Assembly (NCBI GenBank): GCA_028823445.1
Contig: JAPKBH010000001.1
Coordinates: 1 to 64,000, forward strand
Source: Acidimicrobiales bacterium
Lineage (GTDB): Bacteria; Actinomycetota; Acidimicrobiia; Acidimicrobiales; MedAcidi-G1
Direction: 5' to 3'
DNA length: 64,000 bases
This document shows, piece after piece, positions 17,291 to 25,842 of this stretch. The first letter of the stretch is position 1. Every line of letters starts with the position of its first letter. A program made the position numbers and the translations under genes. Under the pieces are notes generated by a model. The model worked only from the letters and a program-made list of their open reading frames with translations, ran no database searches and was not told the origin of the DNA.

Positions 17291-19539
17291 TGGATACCAA
17301 CAGTCGCTACCGCATGCGCATCTTGGCCGTGGTGGCCTTCTCGCTTTTTGCTGCGCTCACCGCCCGTCTTTGGTTTTTGCAGGTTCTGACCGGAGAAGAA
17401 GCAGCGGTAGTGGCCCAAACTAATATTTTAAGAGAAATACGTGTGCCCGCCCTACGAGGTCGCATCCTTGACGTTGAAGGACGCACCTTGGTCGGAAACC
17501 GTTTGACCACCATGGTGACCATCAACCGACGCTCGCTGGACGATGCCGACCTGACCGGCGAACAACGCCAAACCATGCTGACAGAAATAGCGCAAGAGGT
17601 AAACAGTTCCGGGCTCTTGCTTAAGGTCACCGATATCGAACGCTCGCTAAACGATTCCTCATTTGGACGCTACGACGACGTGCCCGTTGCCGTAGATGTC
17701 GACGAAGAACTCTTGATTTATTTTGGCGAACGCCCCAACGAATTCCCTGGAGTAAAGGTAGTAGATAGTACAGTCCGGGCCTACCTCTATGGCGACCTCG
17801 CCAGCCACATTTTGGGGTGGGTGGGGCCCATCAACGGTGGCGAGTATGCCAGCCGAAGACCTCCAGAGAATAAGGCCTACAGTCTGCGCGACGAAATAGG
17901 CAAAGCTGGCATTGAACTGATGTTCGAAAACGACTTACGTGGGGTAGCAGGCCGGCGCATCGTAGAAGTAGACCGCTTGGGGCAAATAGTACGAGAACGA
18001 GAAGAACTCTTTATTGCCCCCATCCCCGGCGATGATGTGCGCCTCACCCTAGATATCAATGTGCAGTACTTAGCGGAAAGCGAGTTGGAGCGAACAATTT
18101 ATGCGCAACGCTTGGTGGCTCCCATCAAAGAAAAAGATGCCGAAGAGGACCCCCCAGAGTTTGAAGTACCGGGCGGAGCGGTGGTTATTCTTGACCCCAC
18201 CGACGGCGATGTGGTGGCCATGGCTTCCTACCCCACCTTCGACCCCAACGAATCCATAGGGGGGTTTAGCCGAGACCAGTGGGAGGCCCTCAACGACCCG
18301 CTCAACGATCTGCCCATGTTTAACCGAGCTATTCAAGGCGAATACGCCCCCGGATCTACCTTTAAACTCTTCACCGCCCATGCCGCATGGCACGAAGAAG
18401 TCTTTGGTGTGGGCATGGTCAAACCAGCGGACGAACCTTGGGACGACCCCGGCTACTACCGTCTGCAAAGTTGCGTCGGAGACACCGACGATTCGGCCTC
18501 GGCCGGAGGTTGCATGTTTCGCAATGCAGGCTCCGCCCCTTACCCGCAAGTAGATTTAGTGCGCGCCTTTACCGTGTCGAGCGATGTGTACTTTTACATC
18601 ATTGGCGAATCTATTTACATCAACGCTCAACACAACGAAACAGCTATACAAGACACGGCAGAAGAATACGGCATGGGCTTCGAAACCGGAATCGCCTTGC
18701 CCTTTGAACAAGACGGGTTTTTGCCCACTCCAGACAAACGCCAAGATCGCCACGACGCCAATCCGGTAGCTTTCCCTAGTGCTCGCTGGTACCCCGGAGA
18801 CAACGTCAACACCGCCATCGGACAAGGCGGGGTTTTGGTCACCCCCCTACAACTCGCCAACGCTTACGCCACCTTCGCCAACAACGGCACCATCTGGTCG
18901 CCCAATATTGCGGAAGAAGTAACCACCCAAGAAGGCGACATGATGCGAACCTTTGGCCCACGGGCCATGGGCAGTGTCGAGATAGACCCCGAATTTCGCG
19001 TGCGAGCGCTCGCTGGGTTAACCGGGGTAACCAGCGACGAAGACGGCACCGCTTACGAGGCCTTTAATGGGCGCTCTACCGGCGGAACATATTTCCCCCT
19101 AGAAGAATTCCCGGTAGCGGCAAAAACCGGAACCGCCGAAGTGCGCGGCAAAGCCGACACCTCGCTCTTTGCAGCCTTTGGGCCAGCCGAGAACCCGTCC
19201 TATGTCATCGTGGCCATTTTAGAAGAAGCAGGCTTCGGTAGCCGAGTGGCCGCCCCCTTGGTTTCACGGATCCTCAATCAACTACTTACCGATGCGGTGG
19301 CCGTAGCACCAACGGCTGCCGAAAGTTATGCCCAAGCGGCGGCACTTCCGCTGTGCCTGAACTGGCAAGAATGGATGAACAGCGACCGTCTCTCACAACT
19401 TGAAGGGTCACGGTCTGCTACCGACTCAGAAACCGGCCCGATCATTGACGCCGACGGGAAAGTACGGGTACGTGGCATGCTCATCGAATGCCAGGCTCTG
19501 CTATTGGCCTACGGCGAACTCGCCGGAGGAACCTCATGA
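17290..19539 (+). CDS. mrdA: Penicillin-binding protein 2 (elongation transpeptidase)
   Basis: Class B penicillin-binding protein that cross-links peptidoglycan with RodA during elongation. A single N-terminal membrane segment (ILAVVAFSLFAALTARLWFLQ, residues 10-30) precedes the dimerisation domain (RGRILDVEGRTLVGNRL). The transpeptidase has the catalytic STFK (YAPGSTFKLF, near residue 353), SSD in VSSDVYFYI near 430 in place of SxN, and KTGTAEV near 610. At 749 residues it is longer than typical PBP2, with inserts around 275-310 (acidic) and at the C-terminus. The last four bases overlap rodA. Confidence 0.95.
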   Translation: MDTNSRYRMRILAVVAFSLFAALTARLWFLQVLTGEEAAVVAQTNILREIRVPALRGRILDVEGRTLVGNRLTTMVTINRRSLDDADLTGEQRQTMLTEIAQEVNSSGLLLKVTDIERSLNDSSFGRYDDVPVAVDVDEELLIYFGERPNEFPGVKVVDSTVRAYLYGDLASHILGWVGPINGGEYASRRPPENKAYSLRDEIGKAGIELMFENDLRGVAGRRIVEVDRLGQIVREREELFIAPIPGDDVRLTLDINVQYLAESELERTIYAQRLVAPIKEKDAEEDPPEFEVPGGAVVILDPTDGDVVAMASYPTFDPNESIGGFSRDQWEALNDPLNDLPMFNRAIQGEYAPGSTFKLFTAHAAWHEEVFGVGMVKPADEPWDDPGYYRLQSCVGDTDDSASAGGCMFRNAGSAPYPQVDLVRAFTVSSDVYFYIIGESIYINAQHNETAIQDTAEEYGMGFETGIALPFEQDGFLPTPDKRQDRHDANPVAFPSARWYPGDNVNTAIGQGGVLVTPLQLANAYATFANNGTIWSPNIAEEVTTQEGDMMRTFGPRAMGSVEIDPEFRVRALAGLTGVTSDEDGTAYEAFNGRSTGGTYFPLEEFPVAAKTGTAEVRGKADTSLFAAFGPAENPSYVIVAILEEAGFGSRVAAPLVSRILNQLLTDAVAVAPTAAESYAQAAALPLCLNWQEWMNSDRLSQLEGSRSATDSETGPIIDADGKVRVRGMLIECQALLLAYGELAGGTS

Positions 19540-20681
19540 CCAGCCCCCGGTTGCCTCAAGAAAATCGACCAACCATGTTGCGTCATGTTGACTATTTGCT
19601 GCCAATTTTTGCTGCCCTGATTTCTGCGGTGGGAGTAATCATGGTCTACTCGGCGACTCGGGGCCCAGCAACCGAACTTCTTCCCGCCCAAACCCGCTAT
19701 CTGGAGCGGCACCTTACTTTTGTGCTTATAGGGCTGGTTGCCATGTTTATTACCGCATGGATAGGCCACCGGTTCGCCCAACGCATGGCGGTAGCCCTCT
19801 ATGGCGGGCTGATATTTCTTTTAGTAGCAGTTTTAGTGGCTGGCGTAGAAGTCAAAGGCGCACGCGCTTGGTTCCAATTTGCCGGCTATCAACTACAGCC
19901 CTCCGAATTCGGCAAACTGGTGGTCATCGTGGTGTTGGCCGCTTGGTTCGGTTCGGTAGAAACCGTCAATGCCCAGCGACTACTAGTCGGGCTCGCCATG
20001 GTCGCTCTACCCACCCTCATTATTTTGAAACAACCCGACTTAGGAACGGTGCTGGTTTACGGCGCCATAACGGCCGGAATGACCATGGTGGCCGGAGTAA
20101 AAGGGCGACACCTTTTTATATTGGCGCTTTTGGCGATAACCGGAACAGTAGTCGTATTGCAATCAGACCGCTTAGCGAGTTACCAAGTGGATCGCTTGCT
20201 GGTCTTCATCGACGGTGAATCAAACTCCGGTGCCCGCTACAACTTAGAACAAGCACAAATCGCTATTGGCAACGGCGGACTCACCGGAAAAGGCTTATTT
20301 CAAGGAACCCAAAACAACTCCGACCTCGTACCTGAACAACAAACCGACTTTATTTTTACGGTGATCGGTGAAGAAACCGGCTTCGTGGGCAGCGTGGTCG
20401 TGTTGGGGCTTATGGCTTTGCTGCTGGTGCGTATCTGGCGTATCGGACAAATCGCCGACGATCGCTTCGGGCGGTTGCTTTCGGCCGGCGTGTTCTCAAT
20501 GATCCTGTTCCAAATTTTTCAAAGCGTGGGTATGGCTATCGGAATCATGCCCATAACCGGTATTCCTTTGCCGCTAGTGAGTTACGGCGGGTCATCAGTG
20601 CTCAGTACTTTTTTGGCCTTGGGGCTCGTACAAAGCGTGCACATGCGCCGCCACGACTACCGCTATTCCAGCACTTTCTAA
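19536..20681 (+). CDS. rodA: Peptidoglycan glycosyltransferase RodA (SEDS family)
   Basis: A multi-pass SEDS protein that polymerises lipid II as partner of PBP2. SEDS landmarks include KGARAWFQFAGYQLQPSEFGK, KQPDLGTVLVYGAI, the EQQTDFIFTVIGEETGFVG loop with the catalytic-site Asp, and the PLPLVSYGGSS signature near the C-terminus. The ATG at 19536 overlaps the mrdA stop (ATGA); the track start at 19488 would add 16 residues within mrdA. Product 381 residues. Confidence 0.95.
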   Translation: MTSPRLPQENRPTMLRHVDYLLPIFAALISAVGVIMVYSATRGPATELLPAQTRYLERHLTFVLIGLVAMFITAWIGHRFAQRMAVALYGGLIFLLVAVLVAGVEVKGARAWFQFAGYQLQPSEFGKLVVIVVLAAWFGSVETVNAQRLLVGLAMVALPTLIILKQPDLGTVLVYGAITAGMTMVAGVKGRHLFILALLAITGTVVVLQSDRLASYQVDRLLVFIDGESNSGARYNLEQAQIAIGNGGLTGKGLFQGTQNNSDLVPEQQTDFIFTVIGEETGFVGSVVVLGLMALLLVRIWRIGQIADDRFGRLLSAGVFSMILFQIFQSVGMAIGIMPITGIPLPLVSYGGSSVLSTFLALGLVQSVHMRRHDYRYSSTF

Positions 20682-20724
20682 ACCAAGCGGTTAATAACTG
20701 GCCACCCCACGTGTACTCCTGCGG

Positions 20725-20730
20725 TAGTAT
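20725..20730 (+). promoter_or_regulatory. Candidate -10 element, leaderless start of radical-SAM gene
   Basis: TAGTAT nine bases before the ATG at 20740. Confidence 0.5.
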
Positions 20731-20739
20731 GAGCAACTT

Positions 20740-22671
20740 ATGACCTCACTATGGCCACAACTTGAGGTTCTTTTGGACCAGGTGCAAAAACCGGCCCGCT
20801 ACATCGGTTGTGAAGACGGTGCCGTAACCCCCAAACACCGCCCCGATAAAGCAGCATGGCTGCTCATCTACCCCGACACCTACGAAGTCGGCTTGCCCAA
20901 TCAAGGGCTACAAATACTTTACGAAATTCTGAACGAACGCCCCGACGCCGTAGCGGAACGCTCCTACGCCCCATGGACCGATATGGCCGGGGTCCTCCGC
21001 AACAACCGGCTACCACTCTTTTCGGTAGATACCCATCGCCCAGCCGCCGACTTCGATGTGTTGGCCTTCAACCTTTCGGCAGAACTGGTGTACACCAATC
21101 TTTTAGAATGCTTAGATTTGGCTGGGGTGCCCATTCGCTCCGCCGACCGACGGCCCGAAGACCCCCTGGTGATCGTGGGCGGACACTGCACCTACAACCC
21201 GGAACCCATTGCAGATTTTATTGACGCCGCAGTGCTCGGAGACGGCGAAGAAGTAGTTTCCGAAATTACCGAAGTGGTGACCGGTTGGAAAGCTTCAGGA
21301 CGCACCTCACGCGAAGGAGCGCTACGAGCGTTGGCCGGCATAGAAGGGGTGTACGTGCCTGCGGCCTACACGGTGTCTTACGACGGTCAAGTGATTTCCG
21401 GTGTTGAACCTTGCTGGCCTGAAGCCCCCGAGGTGGTCGAGAAGCGCACGGTGGCTGACCTCGCCGATTGGCCGTACCCCAAAAACCAGTTGGTGCCACT
21501 CACCGAAGTAGTCCACGATCGTTTAAACGTCGAAGTGTTTCGTGGCTGCACCAGAGGGTGCCGTTTTTGCCAAGCCGGCATGATCACCCGACCGGTTCGC
21601 GAACGCCCCGCCGACCAAGTGCGCACCATGATCACCAACGGTTTGCAGCGCACCGGGTATGACGAGGTGGCGTTGACCTCGCTCAGTACCGCAGACTTCA
21701 GCGGAATTGAAGAAGTGGTAGCAGCCACCGTGAACGATGCAGATTGTGGGCAAGTCTCGGTATCTCTGCCCAGCCTTCGCGTCGACGCCTTTACGGTAGG
21801 CATCGCCGCAGAGTTACAGCGGGCTCGCCGCACCGGTTTGACCTTCGCCCCCGAAGCAGGTTCGTGGCGTATGCGTCAGGTGATTAACAAGTTGATCAGC
21901 GAAGACGACCTTTACAGTGCCGTGGAATCCGCCTACTCGCAAGGCTGGCGGCGCATGAAATTGTATTTCTTAACCGGGCTTCCTACCGAAACCGACGAAG
22001 ACACGTTGGCCATCATGGAGATGGCGAGGAAATGCGTGGAGATGGGCAAAACTCATCAACGGAGCCCTTCGGTAACGGTGTCTATTGGCGGTTTTGTGCC
22101 GAAACCCTTTACTCCATTTCAATGGTTCGGGCAAAACACCGAAGAAGAACTTCGCCGCAAAATATATTTGCTACGCGATGATGCTAAAAAGTCCCACAAC
22201 GTTCAAATGAAATGGCATGACTCGCGAGCCACCGTGGTGGAAGGCCTCATGAGTCGTGGCGACCGACGCTTAGGGCCAGTCATCGAAGACGTATGGCGAG
22301 CGGGGGGCGTGTTTCAAGAGTGGAGCGAACACTTTGACGTTTCTTTATGGACCGAAGCTCTGGAACGTCACGGTTTATCTTTTGAAGGGTACGTTTACCG
22401 GCACCGCACCGAAGACGAAATAATGCCCTGGGATCACCTCTCAGCGGGTCTTCACAAAGACTTCTTGTGGCAAGAATGGAGAGATGCCCTCAACGAAGTA
22501 GGCCTCGAAGACTGCCGCTGGACACCCTGCTACGACTGTGGCGCTTGTACTGGATACGGCATCGAACACGTAGTGGCCTCCGCTGTGCCTCCGGCCGGGG
22601 GCAGCCAAGGCACCGGCCAACCCAGTAACGGGGGAGCAGTACCGGTGCAACTCTCTGGCCTGAAATCATGA
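20740..22671 (+). CDS. B12-binding-like radical SAM protein, TIGR03960 family
   Basis: A 643-residue radical SAM enzyme with an N-terminal cobalamin-binding-like domain (YPDTYEVGLPNQGLQILYEI near residue 45, VIVGGHCTYNPEP near 145). The 4Fe-4S cluster motif CTRGCRFC (CxxxCxxC) is near residue 270, followed by EVALTSLSTADF and the FAPEAGSWRMRQVINK strand. A C-terminal Cys cluster (CYDCGACTGYG) may bind a second cluster or zinc. The family is widespread, its reaction unknown to me, and it is regularly next to a TIGR03936 protein and RNase E/G, exactly as here. The last four bases overlap the partner gene. An RNA-related modification role is a guess from context. Confidence 0.88.
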   Translation: MTSLWPQLEVLLDQVQKPARYIGCEDGAVTPKHRPDKAAWLLIYPDTYEVGLPNQGLQILYEILNERPDAVAERSYAPWTDMAGVLRNNRLPLFSVDTHRPAADFDVLAFNLSAELVYTNLLECLDLAGVPIRSADRRPEDPLVIVGGHCTYNPEPIADFIDAAVLGDGEEVVSEITEVVTGWKASGRTSREGALRALAGIEGVYVPAAYTVSYDGQVISGVEPCWPEAPEVVEKRTVADLADWPYPKNQLVPLTEVVHDRLNVEVFRGCTRGCRFCQAGMITRPVRERPADQVRTMITNGLQRTGYDEVALTSLSTADFSGIEEVVAATVNDADCGQVSVSLPSLRVDAFTVGIAAELQRARRTGLTFAPEAGSWRMRQVINKLISEDDLYSAVESAYSQGWRRMKLYFLTGLPTETDEDTLAIMEMARKCVEMGKTHQRSPSVTVSIGGFVPKPFTPFQWFGQNTEEELRRKIYLLRDDAKKSHNVQMKWHDSRATVVEGLMSRGDRRLGPVIEDVWRAGGVFQEWSEHFDVSLWTEALERHGLSFEGYVYRHRTEDEIMPWDHLSAGLHKDFLWQEWRDALNEVGLEDCRWTPCYDCGACTGYGIEHVVASAVPPAGGSQGTGQPSNGGAVPVQLSGLKS

Positions 22672-23465
22672 CCCGGATACGGGTACGTTTTTCAAAATTA
22701 GGAAAAATACGTTTCACCAGTCACCGTGACGTGGCCCGCATTTGGGAACGCACCCTACGTAAAGCCAGAATCGAAGTGGCTTACAGCGAAGGTTTCTCCC
22801 CACGGCCCAAGCTTTCTTTTGGCCTCGCCCTGTCCAACGGGCACGAATCGTTGGCCGAATACTTAGAAATCGAATTAGTGACCGATGAAGAACTCACCGC
22901 AGAGGGTGCGCTAAAAATTAAAGAACAACTAAACATTACGCTGCCCGTAGGTCTTGAAGTGCAAGCAATAGCGGCGGCTAGCCGCAAAGACGAATCGCTA
23001 CAACAATCTGTTCGCTCCTGCACTTGGCGCTTTGATATCGATGATCTTGATATTTCGAGCGCTCAAGATTGGGTTGACTCGGTGCTGGGGGCTGAAGAAA
23101 TTGTGGTGGAAAGAGAACGTAAAGGCAAAGTGGTCGTGGAAGACCTCCGCCAGCAGATACTCTTTATACAAGTCGTCGAGGCTACGGATCACGGAGTAAG
23201 GCTTTTAGCTGAACTCGGTACCCAACCTCGAGCACTTCGACCGTCAGAGTTTCTGGCGGTCTCCGATCCGCCGCTAAAGGCACGGTACGTGTGCAGAATG
23301 AATCAATGGATGTTGCAGGGCGACGAACGCGTCGAACCGCTGTCGGTAAACGCCGGCCCTGCCCCGTTCGCCACCTTGGCGGACGTGACGAGAAGGGAAT
23401 CAACCAATGTCCGAACCAACGGACGCGCCTGTTCAGACAGGCCAAACCAACCAGGGGTCAACTGA
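22668..23465 (+). CDS. TIGR03936 / DUF2344 radical-SAM-associated protein
   Basis: A 265-residue partner of the radical SAM protein before it. It opens with RIRVRFSKLGKIRFTSHRDVARIWERTLR and continues EVAYSEGFSPRPKLSFGLALSNGHES, both typical of DUF2344; in some genomes this domain is fused to the radical SAM protein. No catalytic motif is known to me. Its start overlaps the upstream gene (ATGA). Its 3' end overlaps the RNase E/G start by 59 bases in another frame, an unusually long overlap for this window. Confidence 0.87.
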   Translation: MTRIRVRFSKLGKIRFTSHRDVARIWERTLRKARIEVAYSEGFSPRPKLSFGLALSNGHESLAEYLEIELVTDEELTAEGALKIKEQLNITLPVGLEVQAIAAASRKDESLQQSVRSCTWRFDIDDLDISSAQDWVDSVLGAEEIVVERERKGKVVVEDLRQQILFIQVVEATDHGVRLLAELGTQPRALRPSEFLAVSDPPLKARYVCRMNQWMLQGDERVEPLSVNAGPAPFATLADVTRRESTNVRTNGRACSDRPNQPGVN

Positions 23466-25044
23466 CCCCGTAGATAAGCCCAAGGTCGGCGACAGCCGGC
23501 CTGCTCCAGTCGGTCAACCGCAAGTCGGCGACAGCCGGCCTGCTCCAGAAAATAATGCTGAGGCAGACGGGCAATCTAAAAACGAGGGCAGTCGCAAACG
23601 TCGACGTCGTCGCGGAGGCCGCAATAAGGGCCGCAGCGGGGGAGGGTCGTCGCAAAACGGCAACAACCCTGTTGAAGCGGTCACCGACGACGGCCCGCTA
23701 GAACTCGATGAAGAAACCCTTAAACGCCGTCGCGGTCGCGAACGGCGAGGTAAACCCATCGGTCGTTACACCATGTGTGTCAGCGTCGCTGGAGGCAGCA
23801 CCCAAGTAGCGGTACTAGAAGGCCGGGTGCTTATTGAGCACTACCTGTCTCGCCCCTCCGACGACGTAGCTGAAATACACGGCAACGTATATCTGGGCAA
23901 AGTACAAAACGTACTTCCTGGTATGGAAGCAGCATTCGTAGATATCGGCACGCCAAAAAATGCGGTGCTCTATCGAGGCGACCTGCAGTTTGACCCCAAA
24001 GATGTGGGCGGAAAAAGCCGCCCTCGTATTGAACAAGTGCTGAACGCTAAACAAGTCATCGTGTGCCAGGTTTCTAAAAACCCCATTGCTCACAAAGGAG
24101 CGCGCCTCACCCAAGAGGTTTCCCTTCCCGGGCGTTTCGTGGTTCTGGTGCCCAACAGCAGTACCTACGGAATTTCTAAACGACTGCCAGAGGTAGAACG
24201 CAAACGGTTGCGCCGCATTTTGGATCGAGTAAAACCAGAACAACACGGCATCATCGTGCGCACCGCAGCCGAAAACATTACCGACGAAGAACTCGAACGT
24301 GATGTCACTCGGTTAGTGCAACAATGGAACGACATCGAAGCTTTGGCTAAAAAATCCAATGCACCAGCCTTGTTGTACCGCGAACCTGAATTGGCCTTCC
24401 GTTTTATCCGTGAAGAGTTCAACAAAGACTTTCGCTCAGTGCTTATCGACGACCAAGAAATGTACGAACGAGTGCGCACTTACGTAGAAGGGGTAAACCC
24501 GGCACTGGTTGATCGCATCCAGTTCTACGATCCCAAGAACGAAAACTTGCCATTGTTCGAACGCCAACACATACACGAACAACTGCGCAAAGCCTTAGAT
24601 CGTAAGGTTTGGCTGCCTTCTGGCGGCTCGCTAATTATTGAACACACCGAAGCGCTCACCGTGATCGATGTGAACACCGGAAAAAACGTGGGCAAATCAA
24701 GCCTTGAAGAAACTGTTTTCCGCAACAACTTAGAAGCAGCCGAAGAGGTAGCGCAACAACTTCGTTTACGAGACATCGGTGGCATCATCGTTATTGACTT
24801 TGTTGACATGGAAGTTCGGTCCAACCGAGAAGCAGTAGCCACCACCCTGCGTGATGCCCTGTCTCGAGATAAAACCCGCAACCAGGTATTCGATATTTCT
24901 GAACTGGGCTTAGTCGAGATGACCCGCAAACGCATCGGTGAAGGATTGTTGGAAGCTTTCACCACGGCCTGTCAAGATTGCGAAGGCCGCGGACACCTTT
25001 TAGACGAAACCTTGTTGGGTTCCGGTAGTAAGGGTGCCCGATGA
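23407..25044 (+). CDS. rng: Ribonuclease E/G
   Basis: Single-strand endoribonuclease for rRNA and mRNA processing. After a low-complexity N-terminal tail of about 115 residues (acidic and Pro-rich, then an Arg-rich RKRRRRRGGRNKGRSGGG stretch likely to bind RNA), the core begins at YTMCVSVAGG. The S1-like segment is HGNVYLGKVQNVLPGMEAAFVDIG, and the DNase-like catalytic part has EHTEALTVIDVNTGK and GGIIVIDFVDM with metal-binding Asp residues. The zinc-link Cys pair is TACQDCEGRG near the end. The start at 23407 is supported by GAAGGGAA seven bases upstream. Core-only length with a short tail resembles RNase G rather than full RNase E. Confidence 0.93.
   Translation: MSEPTDAPVQTGQTNQGSTDPVDKPKVGDSRPAPVGQPQVGDSRPAPENNAEADGQSKNEGSRKRRRRRGGRNKGRSGGGSSQNGNNPVEAVTDDGPLELDEETLKRRRGRERRGKPIGRYTMCVSVAGGSTQVAVLEGRVLIEHYLSRPSDDVAEIHGNVYLGKVQNVLPGMEAAFVDIGTPKNAVLYRGDLQFDPKDVGGKSRPRIEQVLNAKQVIVCQVSKNPIAHKGARLTQEVSLPGRFVVLVPNSSTYGISKRLPEVERKRLRRILDRVKPEQHGIIVRTAAENITDEELERDVTRLVQQWNDIEALAKKSNAPALLYREPELAFRFIREEFNKDFRSVLIDDQEMYERVRTYVEGVNPALVDRIQFYDPKNENLPLFERQHIHEQLRKALDRKVWLPSGGSLIIEHTEALTVIDVNTGKNVGKSSLEETVFRNNLEAAEEVAQQLRLRDIGGIIVIDFVDMEVRSNREAVATTLRDALSRDKTRNQVFDISELGLVEMTRKRIGEGLLEAFTTACQDCEGRGHLLDETLLGSGSKGAR
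23485..23548. repeat. 39-base-period direct repeat inside rng
   Basis: The 25-base unit beginning GTCGGCGACAGCCGGCC occurs identically at 23485-23509 and 23524-23548. The 39-base period keeps frame and encodes VGDSRPAP twice in the disordered RNase tail. It is probably a recent in-frame duplication. Confidence 0.9.
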
Positions 25045-25102
25045 CCGCAAAAAGCAAAAAAAATACGTCCTGCGCTGTGGTGGCGACGGGATATAAAAAG
25101 GA

Positions 25103-25108
25103 TAGTCT
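25103..25108 (+). promoter_or_regulatory. Candidate -10 element upstream of rplU
   Basis: TAGTCT nine bases before the ATG at 25118. GGAG in the gap could instead act as a ribosome site, so leaderless initiation is less certain here. Confidence 0.35.
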
Positions 25109-25117
25109 GGAGTCACT

Positions 25118-25426
25118 ATGTATGCAGTAATCGCCACAGGCGGAAAGCAATATCGAGTCGAAGAAGGCCAACGAGTTGTGGTAGAGCGCCTCGGGGACTT
25201 AGGTACCGACGTTGAACTCACCCCAATCATGGTGGTGGACGGTGACGACACTTTAGCCACCCCAGAAGCTTTGGCCAGCGCCAAAGTCACCGCCCGCATT
25301 GTGGGCGATGCTTCCGGTCCAAAGATTCGTGGCTTCACCTACAAGAACAAGAGCAACCAGCGTCGCCGCTGGGGGCATCGTCAGCACTTGGCTGAAATCG
25401 AAATCACCGCAATCACAAGGGGTTAA
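25118..25426 (+). CDS. rplU: 50S ribosomal protein L21
   Basis: A 102-residue large-subunit protein that binds 23S rRNA. It begins MYAVIATGGKQYRVEEGQ and contains the signature KNKSNQRRRWGHRQHLAEIEI near the C-terminus. It is followed three bases later by rpmA, the universal L21-L27-Obg order. Confidence 0.98.
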   Translation: MYAVIATGGKQYRVEEGQRVVVERLGDLGTDVELTPIMVVDGDDTLATPEALASAKVTARIVGDASGPKIRGFTYKNKSNQRRRWGHRQHLAEIEITAITRG

Positions 25427-25429
25427 GAG

Positions 25430-25681
25430 ATGTCAAAGACCAAAGGTGGCGGTTCAAGCCGCAACGGCCGGGACTCCAACGCACAACGCTTGGGCGTCAA
25501 GGTTTACGACGGTGGTGAAGTAACCGCTGGATCAATCATCGTGCGCCAACGAGGCACCAAGTTTCACCCCGGCAGCAACGTCGGTCGCGGCAAGGACGAC
25601 ACCTTGTTTGCCACCGCTGACGGAGTAGTAAAATTTGGTCGCCGCGGCGGCCGCAAACTGGTCGACATCCTGGTTGACTAA
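25430..25681 (+). CDS. rpmA: 50S ribosomal protein L27
   Basis: An 83-residue ribosomal protein whose N-terminus reaches the peptidyl-transferase centre. The sequence [19 protein letters not shown] and [20 protein letters not shown] are diagnostic. There is no N-terminal cleavage extension of the Firmicutes type. A hairpin terminator lies 38 bases downstream, before obgE. Confidence 0.98.
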   Translation: MSKTKGGGSSRNGRDSNAQRLGVKVYDGGEVTAGSIIVRQRGTKFHPGSNVGRGKDDTLFATADGVVKFGRRGGRKLVDILVD

Positions 25682-25719
25682 TACTGCAGGCTTATTAGCC
25701 AGCAAAACAAGAACGAGAG

Positions 25720-25749
25720 AAAAAGTCCTGGCTTCGGTCAGGGCTTTTT
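25720..25749 (+). terminator. Intrinsic terminator / attenuator between rpmA and obgE
   Basis: AAAAAGTCCTG pairs with CAGGGCTTTTT around an eight-base loop (GCTTCGGT), giving an 11-pair stem with one G-T pair, ending in a T-run. It is the strongest hairpin in the window. It would separate ribosomal-protein expression from obgE-proB, wholly or in part. Confidence 0.75.
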
Positions 25750-25842
25750 CAGTTACTGGCACTGGCCAAGGTCCGACCGGGGAAACCAAGGAACCTGAAA
25801 TAACGAGACCGGCGGCGGTTGACCAAGAGTAGGATTATCGGT

